DNA of 64,000 nt from Nocardioides lijunqiniae (GTDB lineage Bacteria > Actinomycetota > Actinomycetes > Propionibacteriales > Nocardioidaceae), in the NCBI RefSeq assembly GCF_015024225.1, contig NZ_JACJGM010000005.1:1-64000 (forward strand). The letters are read 5' to 3'. The notes under the pieces were generated by a model. The model saw only the letters and a list, made by a program, of their open reading frames with translations. It was not told where the DNA came from and did no database searches. Below are positions 40,970 through 49,544 of the stretch, one piece after another (the first letter of the stretch is position 1; each line of letters starts with the position of its first letter). The position numbers and the translations under genes were made by a program.

Positions 40970-41635
40970 CTAGCGCGGTGAGCGGAGCACCAACGCGGGG
41001 TCGACGGTGCGCAGGGTGTCAGGCTTGAACCCGTGGTCGAGTGCCCAGATGACGGCCTGGGACCGGGACGCGACCCCGATCTTGCCGTAGGCGGTGCGGA
41101 TGTAGGTCTTGACCGTGTTGACGCTCAGGTACGCGCGGGCGGCGATGTCCTTGTTGCTGAGTCCTTGCGCGATCAGGGCGACGACCTCCGCCTCGCGAGG
41201 GGACAGCCCGATGGAGCGGCCGGGCCAGTCACCGTCGCCGCCCACGCTGGTCTCGTCGTCACCGGTCAGGACCACGACCTCACCGGCGACGACGCGCCGG
41301 AGCGCCGCCACGATCTGGGGGCCGGTCAGCACCTTCGAGAGGTAGCCGCGGGCGCCGTGGGCGACCGCGTCCCTCACCATCTCCGGCTGGACGTTCCAGC
41401 TGTAGACCACCACCTGCGCGTCGCTCTCCCGGACGAAGTCCTGGAGATCGATGCCGCGGCCCTCGACCTGACCGAACGTGTCGTACAGGACGACGTCGAC
41501 ATCGCTGACGACCGCCTGCGAAGCACCGGTCTCGACCACGTCGATCGCCTCGGCGGCGAGGAAGGACGCGACCCCGGCGACCACGACGGCGTAGTCGTCC
41601 ACGATGGCGAGCCGCAGCGGGCGAGAGTTCGTCAC
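40970..41635 (-). CDS. LuxR-type (NarL/FixJ) response regulator
   Basis: 221 residues from the GTG at 41635. The receiver domain (about 5-115) retains the acidic pair VDD, the phosphorylation Asp in LYDTFG, the Ser switch (VYSWN) and Lys (LSK). The C-terminal LuxR helix-turn-helix (about 150-210) has LSPREAEVVALIAQGLSNKDIAARAYLSVNTVKTYIRTAYGKIG. A TAGGGT box seven bases before this GTG argues for a leaderless mRNA; the longer start at 41674 would run through that promoter. It is adjacent to the PAS histidine kinase and probably its partner. Confidence 0.88.
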   Translation of the reverse strand: MTNSRPLRLAIVDDYAVVVAGVASFLAAEAIDVVETGASQAVVSDVDVVLYDTFGQVEGRGIDLQDFVRESDAQVVVYSWNVQPEMVRDAVAHGARGYLSKVLTGPQIVAALRRVVAGEVVVLTGDDETSVGGDGDWPGRSIGLSPREAEVVALIAQGLSNKDIAARAYLSVNTVKTYIRTAYGKIGVASRSQAVIWALDHGFKPDTLRTVDPALVLRSPR

Positions 41636-41642
41636 CCTCGTC

Positions 41643-41671
41643 ACCCTAGGTGCGGCCCCCGCTCCAGTCGA
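41643..41671 (-). promoter_or_regulatory. Predicted leaderless promoter of the response regulator
   Basis: On the minus strand: TCGACT (41671-41666), 17 bases, TAGGGT (41648-41643), seven bases, GTG at 41635. Confidence 0.55.
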
Positions 41672-41799
41672 CATCCTGCGGGAGGACCCAGGTGGTCCAG
41701 ACCGGCATAACCCGAGCGCGGTGACGGAGTTGAAGGGAACGCGTGGGTCTGGGGGGATTCGCGCGGCGTGCCGCCCCCCGGGTGTCCCGGGGGCGGCCG

Positions 41800-43470
41800 T
41801 TACGCCGTGGCGCCGACCGCCGCCGCATCGCTGGTCGGGAAGACGACGGTCACGCTGGTCCCTACGCCGAGGGTGGACTCGACCTCCATCGAGCCGCCGT
41901 GAGCGGCCACGATCGCGTCCACCACGCTGAGCCCGAGGCCCGTGCCCGGGACGGCGAGCCGGTAGGCCTCCGACGAGCGGTAGAAGCGGCCGCGGGCCCG
42001 CGTGCGGTCCTCCTCCGACATGCCGATGCCGGTGTCGGCGACCGTCAGCACGCAGCCCGCGTCGGTCGCGGCGACGGTGAGCGTGACGGTGCCGCCGTCA
42101 TGGGTGAACTTGAGGGCGTTGTCGCCGAGGTTGAGGACGACCCGCTCGAGTGCCTGCGCGTCGCTCAGCACCAGGACGGGCTCGTCGGGCACCCGCACGT
42201 CGAGGGTGACGTCACGGCCGCGGGCGAGCTGGTCAAGACTGTCGCGGGCCTCGACCACCAGCGCCGCCAGGTCGTGGGGCACGAGATGGAGGGGGACCTC
42301 GTCGGCGGAGCCGATCCGGTCCAGGTGCAGCAGGTCCTCGACGAGGGCGGAGAGCCGCGCCGCGTTGCGCAGCATCTTCTCGACCGCTCCGGACTGCGCA
42401 GCCGTCAGCTCTCCGAGGTCGCCGTCGGCGAGGAGCTCGCCGTAGCCACGGATCGAGGCGATCGGGGTGCGCAGCTCATGGCTGATCGTCGAGACGACCT
42501 CGTCCTTCATCCGGTCCGCTTCCTGCAGGCGGGCCACCGACTCCAGCTCGCGGGCGAGCGCCGCGGCCTGGGCCGCCTCGATGCGCAGCCGGACGGACAC
42601 GTCCTCGCCGGCGCAGAGGTAGCCGATCAACCGCTGCCCGTCGCGGATCTCGGTGAAGCTCAGCGACATCGTGCGGGTCTCGCCCGAGCGGGTCGTGATG
42701 CGCCAGTCCCGCGGCCTGCCGTGGCGGACCAGGGCAGCGACGATGATCGCGGACTCCGGCGTGACGCCGAGCGCGTCGGCCTGGCGCCGCGTCTCCTCGA
42801 CGCCCAGGATGCCCGCCGAGGGCCTGCCGACCACGTCCTCGGCCGCGTGGCCGAGCATCTGCTCGGCGCCCCGGTTGAAGTGGGTGACGATCATGTCCGC
42901 GTCCGTCGCGATGAGCAGCGTGTTGGTGGCGGCGTCGATGATCTGGCTGACGGTGGCCGTGGCGCTGGCGGCCTGCTCCGCACGGGCCTTCAGCTCGGCC
43001 CCCTGCTCGTCGCGCGCACGCACCAGCTCGCGCTCGTAGGCGCGACGCTGGGTCGCGTCGAAGACGGCCACCCGGACGAGGCGGGGCTCACCGTCGGGGG
43101 TGCGGACCAGGGTCGCGTTCAGCAGGACCGGGAGACGGCTGCGGTCGGCGCGGACGAGGTCGACGGCGATCTCCCGGACGAACCCCTGCATCTGCACCAT
43201 GGGGGCGTAGTGCGTCTCGTGGTAGATCCGGCCACCGGCCGTGAGGAGGTCGGTCAGGTGCAGGCCGAGCAGCTCGTCGGCCCCGAACCCGAGCCAGGTG
43301 CACAGCGTGGCGTTGACCCGGACGACGTAGCCGTCGGGGGTGGTCGAGAGGTAGCCGAACGGCGCCTCGTCGTACAGCAGCGCGAGCTCCTCCTCGAGCA
43401 CTCCCTCAGGAACCGGCACGGGCACGGGCACGTGCTCGTGCGAGCCCTGGCGAGGCTGCTCCGGCGGCAT
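41800..43470 (-). CDS. PAS-domain sensor histidine kinase
   Basis: 556 residues and no transmembrane helix, so a cytosolic sensor. First PAS domain about 30-150, with the IYHETHYAPMVQMQGFVREIAVDL segment seen in PAS domains paired with RsbQ-like proteins; second PAS about 190-310; coiled linker; DHp His in STISHELRTPIASIRGYGELL (about 345); catalytic domain with the N-box (LNLGDNALKFTHDGG), G1 (DTGIGMSEED) and G2 (GTGLGLSVVDAIVAAHGG). The ATG lies two bases after the stop of the RsbQ-type hydrolase gene, so the pair is co-translated. The regulator gene follows. Confidence 0.9.
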   Translation of the reverse strand: MPPEQPRQGSHEHVPVPVPVPEGVLEEELALLYDEAPFGYLSTTPDGYVVRVNATLCTWLGFGADELLGLHLTDLLTAGGRIYHETHYAPMVQMQGFVREIAVDLVRADRSRLPVLLNATLVRTPDGEPRLVRVAVFDATQRRAYERELVRARDEQGAELKARAEQAASATATVSQIIDAATNTLLIATDADMIVTHFNRGAEQMLGHAAEDVVGRPSAGILGVEETRRQADALGVTPESAIIVAALVRHGRPRDWRITTRSGETRTMSLSFTEIRDGQRLIGYLCAGEDVSVRLRIEAAQAAALARELESVARLQEADRMKDEVVSTISHELRTPIASIRGYGELLADGDLGELTAAQSGAVEKMLRNAARLSALVEDLLHLDRIGSADEVPLHLVPHDLAALVVEARDSLDQLARGRDVTLDVRVPDEPVLVLSDAQALERVVLNLGDNALKFTHDGGTVTLTVAATDAGCVLTVADTGIGMSEEDRTRARGRFYRSSEAYRLAVPGTGLGLSVVDAIVAAHGGSMEVESTLGVGTSVTVVFPTSDAAAVGATA

Positions 43471-43472
43471 GG

Positions 43473-44282
43473 CTATGGCGCGACCCGCTGCCGCAGGAAG
43501 CCCTCGATCGCGGTGATGGTCTCCTCCGGCGCGCTGAGGTTGGGGCAGTGGCCGGTGGCGTCCAGCTGCACCAGCGTCGCGCCGGGGATGGTGTCGGCGA
43601 CGTAGCGTCCGACCGCCGCCGGGGCGATCGCGTCGCGGCTGCACTGCAGCACCAGGGTGGGGACGCCGACCATCGGCAGGTCGGCTCGGTTGTCGGAGAG
43701 GAACGTCGTCGTTGCGAAGCGGCGGGCGATGTCGGGATCCATGCGGCAGAAGCTCGCGGTGAGCTCCTCCCCGAGCGCCGGACGGTCGGGGTTGCCGACG
43801 ATGACGGGCGCCATCGCGGCCGACCACCCGAGGAAGTTGCTCGACAGCGACTCCAGGAGCTCGTCGATGTCCTCGGGGGAGAAGCCGCCGGTGTAGTCGC
43901 CGTCGTCGATGTAGCGCGGTGACGGGCTCACCATCACGAGCCTGTCGAAGCGCTCCGGGGCCTCGATCACGGCGAGCGCGCCGATCATCGACGACACCGA
44001 GTGGCCGACGAACACCACGTCGTGCAGGTCCAGCTCGCGCACGATCTCCACGACGTCAGCGGCGTAGCCGGCGTTGGTCGAGTACTTGTCCGGGTCGTAG
44101 GCCGAGACGTCCGAGCCACCCGACCCGACGTGGTCGAAGGTGATGACGCGGTAGCGATCGGCGAAGGCCGGGGCGACGTAGCGCCACATCGACTGGTCGC
44201 ACCCGAAGCCGTGGGCGAACATCATGGGCTGCCCGTCCTCGGGGCCGGAGAGCGACACACCATGCCGCGCGATGGCGCTCAT
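43473..44282 (-). CDS. rsbQ: RsbQ-type alpha/beta hydrolase (ligand-sensing partner of the PAS kinase)
   Basis: 269 residues, the size of Bacillus subtilis RsbQ. Catalytic triad S95 (VGHSVSS), D217 (CSRDAIAP), H245 (GHCPNLSAP) sits in the RsbQ/KAI2/D14 layout, and surrounding strings such as LVMVSPSPRYIDD, LGWSAAMAPVIVGNPDRP and RFATTTFLSDNRADLP follow RsbQ closely from memory of that family. RsbQ is needed for energy-stress signalling through the PAS-phosphatase RsbP; here the PAS partner is instead a histidine kinase encoded two bases downstream. It likely processes or binds a small hydrophobic ligand and hands a signal to the PAS domain. Confidence 0.88.
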   Translation of the reverse strand: MSAIARHGVSLSGPEDGQPMMFAHGFGCDQSMWRYVAPAFADRYRVITFDHVGSGGSDVSAYDPDKYSTNAGYAADVVEIVRELDLHDVVFVGHSVSSMIGALAVIEAPERFDRLVMVSPSPRYIDDGDYTGGFSPEDIDELLESLSSNFLGWSAAMAPVIVGNPDRPALGEELTASFCRMDPDIARRFATTTFLSDNRADLPMVGVPTLVLQCSRDAIAPAAVGRYVADTIPGATLVQLDATGHCPNLSAPEETITAIEGFLRQRVAP

Positions 44283-44335
44283 GCGACGCGAGCCTAGTGG
44301 AGGTGCCCCGGACCCCACCTCACCCGTGAGGTAGG

Positions 44336-44491
44336 TCATCCCTCCGACAGGCCGGTCTCGTCGCCGGTGCCCGCCTCGGCGGCGAGCCCGTCGCCGTCCG
44401 CCTGCGCGTCGAGCTCGTCCTGCACGTCGGCCAGCTCCTCCTGCTGCTCGTCGCGCTCGTCGCCGGCGTTCGTGTCGTGTGCCTCGGTCAT
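44336..44491 (-). CDS. Small acidic protein
   Basis: 51 residues, strongly acidic and Gln/Glu/Asp-rich (DEQQEELADVQDELDAQADGD), no hydrophobic core, so probably disordered or coiled-coil. The ATG at 44491 has a strong ribosome site (AGGAGG), and codon bias is normal, so it is probably a real gene. It lies 53 nt upstream of rsbQ on the same strand and may be in its operon. No family recognised. Confidence 0.65.
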   Translation of the reverse strand: MTEAHDTNAGDERDEQQEELADVQDELDAQADGDGLAAEAGTGDETGLSEG

Positions 44492-44556
44492 CGTGTCCTC
44501 CTGGGAGTGGGCGTCGTGGGTCGACGCGCTGGGCTGCGGTACCCGTGCCGGGCAGG

Positions 44557-44950
44557 TCAGAAGACGCCGAGCGCCACGAGCAGCACGAGCAGCATCAGGA
44601 CGCCCGCGAGCACGCCGTGCACGACGATCACGGGCCGGGGCATCTGGTCCTCGGCGAGGCGGGCGTTGGCCTGCTCGTTCTGGACCAGCGTGTGCCCACG
44701 ATCCTGCTCCGGCGGTCCGGCGCCACGCATCGCCGCCTCGCGGGGACGCAGCGTGCGCATCAGGAGCACGTCCCCGAGTACGGCGCCCGCGACCAGCAGG
44801 GCGAAAGCGACCCACGGCAGGGCCTCGCCGCCGACGTAGACAGCTGCTCCGGGCCACGCTCTCGGGACGTCCGACGCCCGTCGTGAAGCCCCACAGGTAG
44901 GTGCCGCCGAGTGCCGTCACGACGTAGAGCCCGAGGATGAATCCCACCAT
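44557..44950 (-). pseudogene. Small membrane protein gene with an apparent frameshift
   Basis: The first frame from the ATG at 44950 gives a clean membrane start (MVGFILGLYVVTALGGTYLWGFTTG), then degenerates into Arg-rich nonsense. A second frame takes over near 44870 with AAVYVGGEALPWVAFALLVAGAVLGDVLLM, RTLRPREAAMRG, and a C-terminal helix (VIVVHGVLAGVLMLLVLLVALGVF) ending at 44557. Read with one skipped base the two make a coherent three-helix membrane protein of about 130 residues. It is either a frameshift mutation, a sequencing error or two small genes. Family unknown. Confidence 0.5.
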
Positions 44951-44995
44951 GGCGCGCTAGTACCCCGCGTGCCACAGCCCATGCCGGGACGGGAC

Positions 44996-45376
44996 TCAGG
45001 TGCGCGGCAGGGGGTCCTTGCTGCGGAAGACCGCCCGGCGCAGGCTCTCGGGGACGTCGGCGAGGCCGGGGCCGCCGGATGCCACCCAGTCCGCGATCGC
45101 GGTCGGCTCGTGGCGGCCGTTGAGCTGTCCGAGCCACACGGGGCGACCGCCCGCCCGTCGTCCGGCGGGGGACGGCGAGACGACCATGACGTCGGAGCGC
45201 TCGCACGGGCCCAGGCAGTCGGTGACCCTCACGCGGGCGGTGCCGTCGAGCAGACGCCGCAGTGACTCGAGCCGGGCGGCGTGGTCGACGAGAGGGCGCT
45301 TCTTGCTGGTGCCGCAGCAGCACCCGCGGCAGACGGTGACGGTGGGGTCGCCGGGCGGGGGAGGGGTGGCTGACAT
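44996..45376 (-). CDS. Thioredoxin-like [2Fe-2S] ferredoxin under cobalamin riboswitch
   Basis: 126 residues with cysteines in VCRGCCCGTSKK (about 15-26) and CLGPCERSD (about 54-62), the four-ligand pattern of (2Fe-2S) thioredoxin-like ferredoxins, then WLGQLN and a helical end. Such proteins transfer electrons or metal in redox and cobalt-related pathways. The 5' leader is a cobalamin riboswitch, so B12 level controls it; the obvious inference is a role in B12 metabolism or a B12-independent replacement. ATG at 45376 with GAAGGAAGG upstream. Confidence 0.8.
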   Translation of the reverse strand: MSATPPPPGDPTVTVCRGCCCGTSKKRPLVDHAARLESLRRLLDGTARVRVTDCLGPCERSDVMVVSPSPAGRRAGGRPVWLGQLNGRHEPTAIADWVASGGPGLADVPESLRRAVFRSKDPLPRT

Positions 45377-45405
45377 CGAGGCGCCTTCCTTCGAGGCTGG
45401 TCGTG

Positions 45406-45530
45406 GACGCAGCTCAGGCGACCGGACTCGGCGCTGGGGCCTCTACCGTTGCGGGACAGTGCCGGGATCTCACCGGACTTCGCTGGGGCTGCGTCGCTCC
45501 CGGGGGGAGCGGCGCCAGGCTACGCACCAC
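45406..45530 (-). ncRNA. Cobalamin (AdoCbl) riboswitch
   Basis: Reading the minus strand, the leader contains AAGTCCGGTGAGATCCCGGC then ACTGTCCCGCAACGGTA (B12 box, plus-strand 45444-45459) followed by GAGTCCGGTCGCCTGAGCTG, the conserved core of cobalamin riboswitches. GACGCAGC (45495-45488) and GCTGCGTC (45413-45406) form a closing 8-bp helix. The 5' boundary is approximate. It ends about 30 nt before the ferredoxin start. Binding of coenzyme B12 normally shuts translation or transcription of the gene downstream. Confidence 0.88.
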
Positions 45531-45707
45531 GACAGCGGGCGCCGTCGGCGCGGGGCGGGCTGCGATCTGAACGCGCGCCGCCGAGAGCAACCCTGTGGCG
45601 CGCGGCCGGGCCATGAGGGGTGGCGGCCCGTGGCCTCACTCCGAACCTGCGTCCGCCGTCGTGGGGCACGCGGGAGCGGGTGCGCGGGCCCCTTATAGGT
45701 TGGACGG
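45531..45707 (+). other. Intergenic remainder before the metallophosphoesterase gene
   Basis: No gene was recognised. The only signal is TAGGTT (45696-45701), a -10 box six bases ahead of the ATG at 45708, suggesting a leaderless transcript. The -35 region is not obvious. Confidence 0.5.
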
Positions 45708-47417
45708 ATGGATGCGGACCCCGACGACGCATCGTTCCGGGCCCGCAGCGACCGCCGACGGGTCCTCCTGCGCACGACCGGCCGGCACGCGCTGCGGTTG
45801 CTCGTCGCGATGGTGCTGGCCGGCGTCCTCGGCTCCCCGCTCGCGCTGTCGTGGGCGCTGACCCACACCCAGGTCGAGGCGCAGATCGGCACGTCGCCGA
45901 CGACGTTCTCGCTCAGCACGGAGGGTCACAGCGAGGTGCGGCTCGGGATCGCCGGGACCGTCTACGTCCCGGAGTCCAACGGCGCCGTCGGCCTCGTGGC
46001 GACGGTCAACGGGCCGGGGGACCCGGGCGCCGGCGACGGTGACATCGCCGACTACGCCAGGCCGGAGATGCTCCAGCTCTACGCCGGCCTGTTCCACGAT
46101 CCCGCCGCCGCGGTGCAGGAGTACGTCGACCTCGTCCAGCGCGAGTTCTACCACCAGCTGCTCCTCGCCGAGCTCGTCGTCGCGGTCGGCGGAGGCGCCG
46201 TGGGTCTGGCGCTGCTCCTCCTGCTGCGCGGGCGCCGCGAGACCGCCGACGGAGGCCCGCGGCGAGCGGTCGCCGGCGGGCTGGTGGTGCTGCTGACGAC
46301 CAGCCTGCTGGCCTGGGCCCAGGTCCAGACCTCCGACACCGCCAGCGACGCCAGCGACGGTGCCTACGCGCTGCCCATCTTCGACGGCACCCTCGCCGAG
46401 GGGAGCTCGACCAACAGCCCCGTGCTGCGCGCGGTCCTGGGTGGGGCGGTGTCCAAGGCACAGGTGCTCGTCCGGCGGCAGGAGGAGGGGGTCCGCGCCT
46501 ACGAGGCGAAGGCCGCCGCCCTCCTCGACGACCAGCAGGACGACATGGAGGGGCCGCGCGAGGGTGAGGTCGCCGTGCTGATGCAGTCCGACATGCACTG
46601 CAGCACCGCCATGATCCGGCTGCAGTCCCAGGTCGTGCAGCTGGTCCGCGAGCAGCACGGTGACGACGCGCTGTCCCTGCTCGCGGTCGCCGGCGACCTG
46701 ACGACGAACGGCACGGCGGCGGAGGGCACCTGCATCCGCAAGGAGGCCGCCATCGCGGACGGCATGCCGATCGCGGCGATCACCGGCAACCACGAGTCGG
46801 GGCAGAGCGCCGACCAGATGGCCGACGCCGGCATGACGGTCCTGGACGGTGAGTCGGAGGAGCTGGGCGGCGTCCGCGTCCTGGGGGACGGCGATCCCAG
46901 CCGCACGGAGCTCTTCGGCGGCTCGGCGCTGCGCGGCGACGAGAACCAGCAGGACCAGGGCACGCGCCTGTTCGACGAGGCGGAGAGCGGCGACCGCCCG
47001 GACCTCGTGATGATGCACGAGGGCTACGCCGTCGCGGCGTTCCTCGACGTGGACGACATGCGCGACTTCCTCGACACCCCGGGATCCCTGACCGAGCCGA
47101 CCGACGACGGCGTGCGGGACCTGCCCGCGGGCGCCGTCTTCTACGGACACTGGCACCGCTCGGTCGAGCCCCGGGTGGTCTGGAACTCCGACGGCACCTG
47201 GACCTTCGTGATGGAGCTTGGCACCTCCGGCGGCGCCCTCGCCTCCTCCACCATCAACAACTTCTCGACCCCGTGGTCCTCACCGTTGCAGCAGGCGTCG
47301 TTCCCGGTGGTCTTCCTCGACGAGGAGACCCGCCTGGTCACCGGCTACCAGCTCTACCGCTTCGAGCCCGACGGCACCGCCGTCGTCGAGCCCCGCGTCG
47401 ACGTCGGCGCGCCGTAG
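45708..47417 (+). CDS. Membrane-anchored metallophosphoesterase
   Basis: 569 residues. There is an N-terminal helix (about 27-52), an outside loop region, then two further membrane helices (about 150-170 and 185-205). The C-terminal metallophosphoesterase domain (about 285-560) has the ligand motifs SDMHC (variant of D-x-H), AGDLTTNG (GD), ITGNHES (GNH) and GHWHRS (GH-x-H). Such enzymes are metal-dependent and cleave phosphodiesters or phosphomonoesters, outside or at the membrane. ATG preceded by the TAGGTT box with no ribosome site. Confidence 0.85.
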   Translation: MDADPDDASFRARSDRRRVLLRTTGRHALRLLVAMVLAGVLGSPLALSWALTHTQVEAQIGTSPTTFSLSTEGHSEVRLGIAGTVYVPESNGAVGLVATVNGPGDPGAGDGDIADYARPEMLQLYAGLFHDPAAAVQEYVDLVQREFYHQLLLAELVVAVGGGAVGLALLLLLRGRRETADGGPRRAVAGGLVVLLTTSLLAWAQVQTSDTASDASDGAYALPIFDGTLAEGSSTNSPVLRAVLGGAVSKAQVLVRRQEEGVRAYEAKAAALLDDQQDDMEGPREGEVAVLMQSDMHCSTAMIRLQSQVVQLVREQHGDDALSLLAVAGDLTTNGTAAEGTCIRKEAAIADGMPIAAITGNHESGQSADQMADAGMTVLDGESEELGGVRVLGDGDPSRTELFGGSALRGDENQQDQGTRLFDEAESGDRPDLVMMHEGYAVAAFLDVDDMRDFLDTPGSLTEPTDDGVRDLPAGAVFYGHWHRSVEPRVVWNSDGTWTFVMELGTSGGALASSTINNFSTPWSSPLQQASFPVVFLDEETRLVTGYQLYRFEPDGTAVVEPRVDVGAP

Positions 47418-47446
47418 CGGCCACCCCCGCTGTAACGCGGAGTTAT

Positions 47447-47500
47447 CCGCTCTGGTGCCCCGCTGCAGGGGAGCCGGAGAGCCGGCAGGGGAGCACCAGA
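47447..47500. terminator. Inverted repeat between convergent genes
   Basis: GCTCTGGTGC (47447-47456) pairs perfectly with GCACCAGAGC (47491-47500). An inner CCCC/GGGG pairing and further self-complementary parts extend it. A bidirectional terminator for the phosphoesterase and the ribosomal operon is likely. Confidence 0.65.
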
Positions 47501-47513
47501 GCCTCGCCCGGCG

Positions 47514-47816
47514 TCACCAGGAGGACGTGGTGATGCCCGGTAGCTCGCCGCGGTGGGCGAGGGTGCGCAGGTTGATGCGGGAGAGCCCGACCTTGCGCAG
47601 GTAGCCGCGCGGTCGCCCGTCGACCTGGTCCCGGTTGCGCACGCGCACGGGGCTGGCGTCGCGGGGGAGGCGCTGCAGCGCCCGCGTGGCGGCGTCGAGC
47701 TCCTCCGGCGTGCCGGCGACGCGGACGGCCTCCTTGAGCTGCGCCCGCCGCTCGGCGTACCGCGCCACCGTCTGCTGGCGCCGTTCGTTCGCGACGATCT
47801 TGGACCTCTTGGCCAT
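47514..47816 (-). CDS. rpsN: 30S ribosomal protein S14, zinc-independent (C-) paralogue
   Basis: 100 residues, starting [30 protein letters not shown]. The zinc-finger cysteines of the C+ form are missing: the region reads [28 protein letters not shown]. This is the paralogue normally induced under zinc starvation to spare zinc. Its ATG overlaps the stop of rpmG (TGATG), so the four ribosomal genes and the CobW-like gene are co-transcribed from the Zur-boxed promoter at 49.55 kb. Confidence 0.93.
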   Translation of the reverse strand: MAKRSKIVANERRQQTVARYAERRAQLKEAVRVAGTPEELDAATRALQRLPRDASPVRVRNRDQVDGRPRGYLRKVGLSRINLRTLAHRGELPGITTSSW

Positions 47817-47989
47817 CAGCGCTCCTCGCGGAAGTCGACGTGGCGCCGGACCCGGGGGTCGTACTTGCGCAGCACCATGCGGTCGGGGTCGTTGCGGCGG
47901 TTCTTGCGGGTGACGTAGGTGACGCCGGTCCCGGCCGTCGAGCGGAGCTTGACGATGGGCCGGACGTCGCTGCCTCGCACGGGGCTCAT
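47816..47989 (-). CDS. rpmG: 50S ribosomal protein L33, zinc-independent paralogue
   Basis: 57 residues: [40 protein letters not shown] and [17 protein letters not shown]. It has no cysteine, unlike the CxxC form, so it needs no zinc. ATGA overlap with L32 upstream, and its stop overlaps the S14 start. Part of the same operon. Confidence 0.93.
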   Translation of the reverse strand: MSPVRGSDVRPIVKLRSTAGTGVTYVTRKNRRNDPDRMVLRKYDPRVRRHVDFREER

Positions 47990-48168
47990 CGTGGCGCGCC
48001 CGTGGCCGGATCGACGTAGCCGCGCTGGACGGCGCGCACGAGGGCGCGGGGGACGCGGTGGACCTCGCCCGCCACGGTGACGGGGACCAGGTCAGGGGGT
48101 GTCGCCTTCCACTGGGCGCGACGGTGGCGGGTGTTGCTCCGTGAGGTACGGCGCTTGGGTACGGCCAT
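47986..48168 (-). CDS. rpmF: 50S ribosomal protein L32, zinc-independent paralogue
   Basis: 60 residues beginning [20 protein letters not shown], the conserved L32 N-terminus. The usual two CxxC pairs are absent ([22 protein letters not shown] in that place). It lies between the CobW-like gene and L33, with an ATGA overlap to L33. A C- form of L32 in this operon, instead of the more usual L28, is a modest variation on the classic set. Confidence 0.88.
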   Translation of the reverse strand: MAVPKRRTSRSNTRHRRAQWKATPPDLVPVTVAGEVHRVPRALVRAVQRGYVDPATGAPR

Positions 48169-48203
48169 GGGTGTGCTCCTGGATCGGGTCTGATGGGGAC
48201 GGG

Positions 48204-49280
48204 TCAGGCAACGTTGCGGATCTCGCCCAGCCATGGCTCGAGCCCGTCCTCGGCGACGTCCCAGCCGCGGCGGTCGAGCAGGGCCTCGGACGGGCTCAGC
48301 AGCAGGTCCTCGAAGGCGGCCGGCAGGTCCCGCGGCATCGCGCCGAGGCCGGTCATGATCAGCCGGGTGACGGGGTCCCGGCGACCCCACCGGCTGTGGC
48401 TGCCGATGCTGAGCTGCCCCCCGGCGCCCGACCACTCCAGCACGTCCCCGGGCCTGGTGGGGACCCAGAAGGCCCCGCGTGAGCGGTGGGCGCCGGCGCC
48501 GAGACGCTCGATCTGGTCCAGCAGACGCTCGGGGTGGAAGGCGCGTGGTGAGGACAGGTCCAGCCTCCAGGCGTGCTCGCCCTGCCACGGCGGCACGGCG
48601 GCCTGGAGCTCCGGCGAGCACCAGGAGCTCGTGAGGTCCAGCTGGTGACGTCGTGCGAGCAGTGTGGTCCCGTCGAGCTGGTGGACGCCGTGGACGAGGG
48701 GTACGTCGGGTCGCGCGAGGGCGCGCAGCAGGTCGGTGGCTGCCGCGCCGGGGTCGTCGTCGACCACGACGACGTCGGCGAGCTCGATCTGGGCGCAGGC
48801 GACCTCGCCCACGCCACGGTCGTCGTCCGGGTTGGTGTGGGTCCCTCGCTCGCGCAGCAGGTCGTCGCTGAGCAGGTCCCGCACGACGTCCCCCGCAGCG
48901 ACGGCGGCAACCACGCCGCGCAGCGTCAGGTGACGCACGAGCCGGCTGTCGGAGGCGAGGATGTGGGCGAGCCGTCCGGCCTCGGTCGCGGTGGGCAGCC
49001 CGGCCACGATCGTGCTCCACCGCTCGTCGCGGGCGAGCCTCTCCAAGGTCGGCACGATGTCCTCGCGCAGGGCACAGCTGACGCACGCGTGCTCCAGCTG
49101 GATCTCCTCGCGCTCCACGACGCCGTCGAGGTCGCTCACGGTGCGGGTCAGGACCTGGGAGACCGGGTCGATCCGGTGCCGGACGGAGACCGCCCGGGGG
49201 AGGTCCCAGACCAGGCTGAGCATCGTGGTGTCCATGGCCACCGGGTGGACCCCGGTCACCACCACCAGCGGCGTCCTCAC
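48204..49280 (-). CDS. CobW/ZNG-like protein in the Zur operon
   Basis: 358 residues of the COG0523/CobW family by context and by C-terminal layout ([31 protein letters not shown], as in the CobW C-terminal domain). The family P-loop is degenerate ([14 protein letters not shown], with no GK), and the metal-binding CxCC is reduced to C66-x2-C69 ([11 protein letters not shown]). Intact members are GTPases that deliver zinc. Without Lys the nucleotide site is doubtful, so this may be a diverged chaperone or a regulator. The GTG at 49280 overlaps the L31 stop. Confidence 0.78.
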   Translation of the reverse strand: MRTPLVVVTGVHPVAMDTTMLSLVWDLPRAVSVRHRIDPVSQVLTRTVSDLDGVVEREEIQLEHACVSCALREDIVPTLERLARDERWSTIVAGLPTATEAGRLAHILASDSRLVRHLTLRGVVAAVAAGDVVRDLLSDDLLRERGTHTNPDDDRGVGEVACAQIELADVVVVDDDPGAAATDLLRALARPDVPLVHGVHQLDGTTLLARRHQLDLTSSWCSPELQAAVPPWQGEHAWRLDLSSPRAFHPERLLDQIERLGAGAHRSRGAFWVPTRPGDVLEWSGAGGQLSIGSHSRWGRRDPVTRLIMTGLGAMPRDLPAAFEDLLLSPSEALLDRRGWDVAEDGLEPWLGEIRNVA

Positions 49281-49531
49281 GACGGACGCCCGTAGCGCCG
49301 CTGGAACTTCTCGACGCGGCCCTCGGTGTCGAGGGCGCGGGCGGTGCCGGTCCAGAACGGGTGGCTGCCGGACGTGATGTCGACGTCGATCACCGGGTAG
49401 GTCCGGCCGTCGAGCTCGACGACCTTGCTGGAGTCCTGGCTGACGAGCGTCGAGCGCGTCAGGGTCAGGCTGCCGGTAGATCGATCGCGGAACACCACCG
49501 CGCCGTACGGGGGATGGGTGCCGTGCTTCAT
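49277..49531 (-). CDS. rpmE2: 50S ribosomal protein L31 type B, zinc-independent
   Basis: 84 residues: [46 protein letters not shown] (type-B hallmark) and [11 protein letters not shown] at the end. No CxxC zinc motif. First gene of the operon; ATG at 49531 with GGAGGAG upstream and the Zur box 14 nt before the gene. It should replace the zinc-binding L31 in zinc-poor cells. Confidence 0.95.
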   Translation of the reverse strand: MKHGTHPPYGAVVFRDRSTGSLTLTRSTLVSQDSSKVVELDGRTYPVIDVDITSGSHPFWTGTARALDTEGRVEKFQRRYGRPS

Positions 49532-49544
49532 GCGCTCCTCCTGG

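Noticed and set aside
40970..41674. Longer response regulator starting at 41674
   Set aside because: The extra N-terminus would run through the TAGGGT promoter; the GTG at 41635 fits a leaderless start.
41743..43605. Plus-strand open frame opposite the histidine kinase
   Set aside because: Composition is that of an antisense shadow; kinase motifs are complete on the other strand.
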